A DNA stretch of 64,000 nt from Amphimedon queenslandica (taxonomy: Eukaryota; Porifera; Demospongiae; Haplosclerida; Niphatidae). Of this stretch, positions 58,992 to 64,000 are shown one piece after another; position 1 is the stretch's first letter; every line of letters begins with the position of its first letter. Under the pieces are notes generated by a model. The model was given only the letters and a program-made list of their open reading frames with translations, made no database searches and was not told the origin of the DNA. The translations under genes and the position numbers were made by a program. The DNA lies in the NCBI RefSeq assembly GCF_000090795.2, contig NW_003546243.1, positions 1,119,692 to 1,183,691 of the forward strand. The letters are read 5' to 3'.

Positions 58992-61774
58992 TTAATGAGT
59001 TTTTGTCTTATAACGCTTCATGAGCTCTTGTCTTTCACATATTTGTTTCTCAACTAGGGACTGAAGATCTATTATCTATTTTAAGAAGAAAAAATTACCC
59101 AGTATATAATAACGTGCAGTACTAGCTCACAGTACCTCAGCATAAGCTTCCTGTACTTTAGCTCCTTTCTCTGCAAGTTTGGCTTCCAATTTTGAAATTT
59201 CTTTCCTAAGGCTTTGTACCAGTTCTGCTTCTTTCTTCTTCTCATTCTCTTGGTAAGCACAAGCTTTCCTCTCAAATTCTTTTAAGAGGGCAGCTTTCTG
59301 ATCCAGTTCATCTTGATACTGATTTATTGCTACTGTCAAGTCCTTGATCTCTAACGCATGTCTTGATAATTCAGCATCTAGTGTTTGCTAGTTGTGTGCG
59401 CATACCAATAATTATATGCATGTACATGTATGTGTATGTACTTTCTCCTTTGAAAGTGACTTTTCCAACTCTTTAATTCTTGGTTTATATTTGTCCTCTA
59501 CTTCTTGAATAGCCTTCTGTAACTAATATCAATTGATGCAATAAATGCTGCAAGTGCATAACCACTGAATACCATTCTATCAGAGCTTAGTTTATGTTCT
59601 TCCAATTTTCTTTCATGCTCCAATTTTAAAGAGTTAACCTTCTATAAATGATTAAAAAAATTTCTCTTGGAATTATTACATACATGTACCAGTACATATA
59701 TTACTGTTAAATCTGTTAATGTACCAGTACATGTATTACTGTTAAATCTGTTACTTACGGCAGTTAATTCTCTGTCTTTCTCTCCTTGTAGTTTCAGTAG
59801 TGCTTGTTGATGCTCAAGTTTCAATAATTTTATTATCTGTAAGTAATGAGGTTGTCATGTATATGCATGGAGATTATGATGTACATTATTTAGTTTTACA
59901 TCACTTTCAGAAACACGAAGAGACAACTCATCATTGTTTTGAGTTAATTGCGCCTCAAGGTTAAATATTTTTATAGAAGAGCTCTGTAAATAGAATAATT
60001 AATAATCATCGTCAACAAAATACCTAACTAACTTGCTTATTTCTCTGTATTTCCAATTTGAGTGATTCAATTGTTTTCTCTTTTTCCATTAATTGTTTGT
60101 GAAATTTCTCAATTGTAATCTCTTTCTCTTTACTGTATTTCTCCAGCTTCTCCCTCTCTGCTAGAGCCAACATAAAACTATTCTCCGTCACCATTACCCT
60201 ATATAAAACAGAAGTGATAATTTTATCACCTGAAAAGGTGTGTGTGCATGTACTATATTCATGACATATAAAAGTAATCACTTGTCCTTTAATTCTAATA
60301 TCTCTTTTGCTTGAAAAGTATTTTCTTTTTTTAAAAGTTCTTCATAATCTCTGGTGTTACAACGAGAATAAAAACTTTACTAAGTACATGTACTATAGTA
60401 CCTTTTCTCTTTTTGGAGTCTCATTTGCTGTTCTGATAGCCTCTCAGTTTCTTTAATGGAGACCTGTAATTGATTACTTGTCTTTGAGAGCTCAGCCTCA
60501 ATCTCTTCACAGTGTCTTTTCATTTCTATACACAAGAACTGATTAGTTTGAGCTAATTCTGATAAGAGTTTTAAGGCCTTTTCACACTTATCTTGTTCAC
60601 ACTAGAGTGGTTTGACCGGTTTTACCATACTATCTAAGGTTTTACGCATCACTCTCACTTCGCCTCCTGATATGATTGATGTGAAGTGATGCGATGTGAT
60701 CAATGTAAACCAATGGCAAAAAGAACACAAACTGATACATAATTCAGCTGCTAGTGTGAACAAGATCAATGCACATTATTTCAGCTGCATCAACAGTATT
60801 ATTTCAGCTGTATCAACAGTATTATTTCAGCTGTATGAATGTACAGTATTATTTCAGCTGTATTAATTCAGCTGTATCAACAAAGTGCATTAAAGCGCTT
60901 TAAAAACAGTGCCAGTGTGAAAAAGAATTTGGATATGTTTGTAGTTTGTAATTTACTCACCATTCTTATCAACAGTAGATTGAGCTAGTGTAGCATCCTT
61001 CTTTTCAAGTTCCTTCATCAAATTTTGTATATCAGCCTCTTTCAAAGATACTGTCTCCTTCCATTTGTGAACAGTTGAAGCAATCTTTGATTCCATAGTC
61101 TCTTTTTCCTCCATCGTAGAAAACACAAATAGCTCATAATGATGACTAATCGTCTGAAAGTCAACAAGCATTGTCTTAAACGCTAAAGACAATTTAGCTT
61201 TAGTATCCTTGATCATTGAGTTGCATTGACCAGTGGTTTCTGATGCTGATTGCAGCAATGTGTGACAGAGTTTTACATGCGATTCTTTGCTGCTTAATCT
61301 ATAGTACGTAGAGATACATATACATGTACATGTATAATTTTTAAATCAAAATTTATGCATAAAATATGCTTTTTGTGGGATAGCCTTGAGAGCATCAATA
61401 TAAATTGAGAAACTAAACTTTTAGTAGCAATTTTTGGCATGGGACTAAATCACTAAAACTTTCTGGACTCACTTGTCTTTAATAGCCATCAACTCATTTT
61501 CAAGTTTCTCTCCTCTCCTCTGCTCCTTCTCTACTGTCTCCAATAGCTCATTACAACGAGCAGAGGACTCATCAATTTGTCCTTTTAATTCGTCAAGCAG
61601 ACCTTCGAGTCTCTTCACTTCATGATGCACAAGGTAGCTCACTCCACAAAATTTACATCTAGTCTCGTCCACTGGTAGCTCTTTTATTTCGTCTGGCAGT
61701 TCTCTTTGAGGTACATAGTGCTCAAAGCCTGGTGTTGGGTTTCTAGCACTGCTAGTAGGTTTCCTTGTTGACAT
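58992..61774 (-). CDS. LEKR1: LEKR1-like coiled-coil protein
   Basis: Leucine-, glutamate- and lysine-rich coiled-coil protein; the vertebrate relative LEKR1 has no well-defined function. Eleven exons in phase: 61774-61473, 61298-60961, 60525-60402, 60350-60282, 60198-60033, 59983-59900, 59836-59759, 59641-59573, 59516-59442, 59387-59136 and 59075-58992, about 546 aa. The diagnostic N-terminus is 'ELPDEIKELPVDETRCKFCGVSYLVHHEVK', with a CxxC pair that may bind metal. After residue ~55 nearly everything is heptad-rich coiled coil ('LKLEHERKLEEHKL', 'LEKSLSKEK', 'LRKEISKLEAKLAEK'). Intron 2 has swallowed a rearranged MITE. Ciliary or centrosomal location is a guess from composition only. Confidence 0.85.
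60573..60930. mobile_element. rearranged copy of the AAGGCC MITE with internal tandem expansion
   Basis: Left end AAGGCCTTTTCACACT matches the MITE at 49442. The interior shares GATGTGAAGTGATG, CTGATACATAATTCAGCTGCT and related stretches in the opposite order. The segment 'ATTATTTCAGCTGTAT' is tandemly repeated about four times (60775-60870). The right end, CAGTGCCAGTGTGAAAAAG, has lost its AAGGCC terminus. It lies in LEKR1 intron 2. Confidence 0.75.
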
Positions 61775-61963
61775 AGAAACTTACTAAAACCACACCTCTT
61801 AGTACTTTCCCGCGTAATTTTTGTTTAAAATTTCCTGATCAAAGGTGAAGAATAAGTTATTAGTTATAATAAAAAACAATAAAACTATTTTGTATATACA
61901 AATAATAGAGCTTTTTATGTTTATAAATAAACTGAAAGTGATGAGTTTGCTTTATTAAAACAG

Positions 61964-63746
61964 TTAAATCTTTGCGACATCAAATTTAGACATCACTAAC
62001 TCGTACACATAGAAGCTAACAGAAACTGTCAAAGATGCCTACAATAAAAAATGAAAAATAATCAATTCTGTTAACAATAAAAAAAATTCGTAATGTAAAT
62101 GGTCTTTCTAGCTAACAAACAATACAGAGGGAAATCATTTATATGTTATTCAGAAAATATCTGCTTTGATGGACAAAAATCTACCTGCTAATGCTACTGT
62201 TATCATTAGCTACAGCAAAACACTCACAGTAATTATTATTGACATGGTATCAATATTTGCACTTATTGTAGTGAAACAAGTACACAATCGTACACAGTGA
62301 ATAACACAGCAGTGGACACTCCAGTCTATAAAGAGATCGCAAGTACTCACTTATTCTAATGTAAAAGCTCCTATAATGAAAGTGTCCCAATAATTACTGA
62401 CCTTTATTAAGCTCGGAAGTGCTCCTTTGTAGAAACCAAACACTTTCTCTTCTCTCCATATCTTGACAAATATGTCACTCATTCCTTTGTATTGGCCAAC
62501 GCGACCAAAAGAGGCACGGGCTTTCTCAAAACCTCTCACCTAAAAAGAACCAGATCCAAAACACTACAGGATTATTCCGTTACCTCTAGTCTCTTTTTTA
62601 CTACATCAAGTGGTAGGCATATAGTTTTACTACTGACTCCAGCTAATGCTCCACACACTATTGATTGCATTCCTGCATTACCATGCAATAGCCCTTCGTC
62701 CTATTAATAGTAACATAATGATACATTGTTCTTTGATACTTGCACCTTTTTCTCCTTATTGCTACTTTTGTATCTTCTCCATAAGTGATTATAAAGTGAA
62801 TAAAAGCCAAAATGCAGACCAGCTTGAGGGCCAATCAACAATATTGCTGGGGTTAAGCCTATAATCATAAAACAATAGTAATCTAACATTATATGTACTT
62901 TCAATTACCTCTGTAAAATGTTCTCAAGCCTCTTTCTTTATACATCAGAGAAATAGCACTTCTAATATTTTTATAATGCTACACAAACAAAATTTACCAG
63001 CTCTTCTTCAACTAGCATAAACACATACTTTTGGTTCACCTTGACCAGCTAGTCTTGTTCTTATTACGTCCAGTGGCTGCACTACAAAACTAGCAATGCT
63101 ACCACCGATAAAACCACTAACAAAATCTCTGACTATAAAAAAAGATAACTATCATAGCATGGTTGCAAGTCAGCATACCAATATTGTTATCTATGCCCAT
63201 TTGGTCTTTTAAAACTATAGCTGCTCTGTCGAAACAACTGAACTATAATTATTAATACCGCCACAATTTTAAATTATTATAATCATGGTTTACCTGAACA
63301 CTACCATATACTGCATACATTAACAGTCCCGGAATTGTTCCCTTCCTTATTTGGATAAAAGAAAAAAAAACAGAATCACTATAATAATAATAATAATAAT
63401 TAGCTACATGTTTTCTTACCATAATGCTTGAATTCCTTCTTCAGCTATAATTTTATAAATTGCTTGTGTGATTCCTCTATACTTTGATACATGGTGGACC
63501 TAATAAGTGAGATGGATTGAGAATACTACCTATAATCAAGATCAAAATTTTGCCTGATGCTCCAAGCTCAAAATGTCATGTTAACACTTCCTCCCTCTGA
63601 ACAATCTCTCCAGACTAGCTAGCACTTACACTGAGTCTAATTGGCTCTAATTGTAGTTGAAATCTTATTTTGATGACATCCAAAGGAGTGGTGATGATAC
63701 GGGCAGTAACTCCAGAGACTGCTCCAGCAACGACAGCGTCCTTCAT
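61964..63746 (-). CDS. SLC25A19: mitochondrial carrier, thiamine pyrophosphate carrier-like
   Basis: Six-helix inner-membrane carrier closest to SLC25A19, which imports thiamine pyrophosphate into the mitochondrial matrix. Ten exons in phase: 63746-63630, 63499-63420, 63345-63294, 63242-63179, 63132-63029, 62978-62909, 62858-62746, 62700-62584, 62539-62402 and 62038-61964, 309 aa (human about 320). Three repeats each carry the PxD/ExxK/R signature: 'PLDVIKIRFQLQ', 'PLDVIRTRLAGQGEPK' and 'PLDVVKKRLEVRGFE', with closing motifs 'YRGITQAIYKIIAEEG', 'ISLMYKERGLRTFYRG' and 'IFVKIWREEKVFGFYKGALPSL'. The stretch 'RGFEKARASFGRVGQYKG' is specific for the SLC25A19 branch. The start ATG opens directly into helix 1, so the N-terminus is short. 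Confidence 0.93.
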
Positions 63747-64000
63747 TGGAGCTAGCTAGCTAGGCACTGGGCTAGGGCGTGGCTTGAGAGGCGTGGCACT
63801 CATGCAATTTGCAGAATCTGAAAATTAATATTGAATTATTGATGTCAACTAATTTTAACACAAACTGATCGTATATACAATACAGTAGAATAATAACAAA
63901 TAAAAAAACAACAAAATGCATATTACAATAATAACAATGTATAAAATCACAACACATTTGGTGTATCAAAAGTAGATAGACTCCAGTCCATGTAGACAGC
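63747..64000. other. upstream flank of the carrier gene; no gene seen
   Basis: GC-box-like GGGCGTGGCTTGAGAGGCGTGGC at 63774-63796 (two GGCGTGGC-type boxes) lies 28-50 bp upstream of the start codon, resembling the boxes in the other divergent promoters of this window. The rest is AT-rich. Confidence 0.5.

Overview
This window looks like nuclear DNA of a basal animal, most likely a demosponge similar to Amphimedon; the species is an inference. It is AT-rich. Genes are cut by many GT-AG introns, often only 45-60 bp, and intergenic gaps are often 50-250 bp. The gene content is metazoan: two TGF-beta ligands, a Frizzled-like receptor, EGF-like and NHL modules, CFAP299, DCAF11, PWP1, eL13, an SLC25A19-like carrier and a LEKR1-like coiled coil. 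No bacterial operons, CRISPR arrays or convincing tRNA/rRNA genes were seen. Exon chains below were built by hand from splice signals, reading phase and family similarity.

Layout. 2.1-4.7 kb (+): 3' part of an unrecognised disordered-protein gene. 5.1-7.6 kb (-): PLP-dependent aminotransferase, sharing a 51-bp promoter with a single-exon PLPBP/YggS gene (+, 7.7-8.4 kb). 8.9-10.6 kb (+): tandem pair of secreted ML-domain lipid-binding proteins. 11.0-11.3 kb: hAT-type MITE. 11.8-14.9 kb (+): a gene joining a decayed UDP-glucuronate-epimerase-like domain to PAN-like and EGF-like repeats. 15.0-15.6 kb (-): hypothetical single-exon gene, head-to-head with a ZGRF1/Mte1 N-domain gene (+, 15.65-21.7 kb). 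21.7-25.9 kb: no gene seen. 25.9-29.0 kb (+): tandem TGF-beta ligand genes.

29-46.8 kb is repeat-rich. It is mostly covered by one gene, CFAP299 (-), whose eight small exons span 14.5 kb; an intronless NHL-propeller gene sits on the opposite strand in one of its introns. 47.0-50.2 kb (-): DCAF11, with 18 exons and an apparent U12-type AT-AC intron. 50.3-52.5 kb (+): class-F-like seven-transmembrane receptor. 52.7-53.7 kb (+): ribosomal protein eL13. 54.0-55.5 kb (-): intronless GT92-type glycosyltransferase, head-to-head with PWP1 (+, 55.7-58.8 kb). 59.0-61.8 kb (-): LEKR1-like coiled coil. 62.0-63.7 kb (-): SLC25A19-like mitochondrial carrier.

Functional themes. Four gene pairs are divergent with promoters of 51-135 bp. 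The two PLP enzymes are a plausible co-regulated pair. The strongest unusual items are the epimerase-EGF chimera with lost catalytic motifs, the second TGF-beta ligand lacking the inter-chain cysteine while sharing a near-identical pro-domain exon start, a dispersed ~187-bp repeat carrying a perfect palindrome whose arms co-vary between copies and whose six clusters all lie in introns, and the AT-AC intron in DCAF11.
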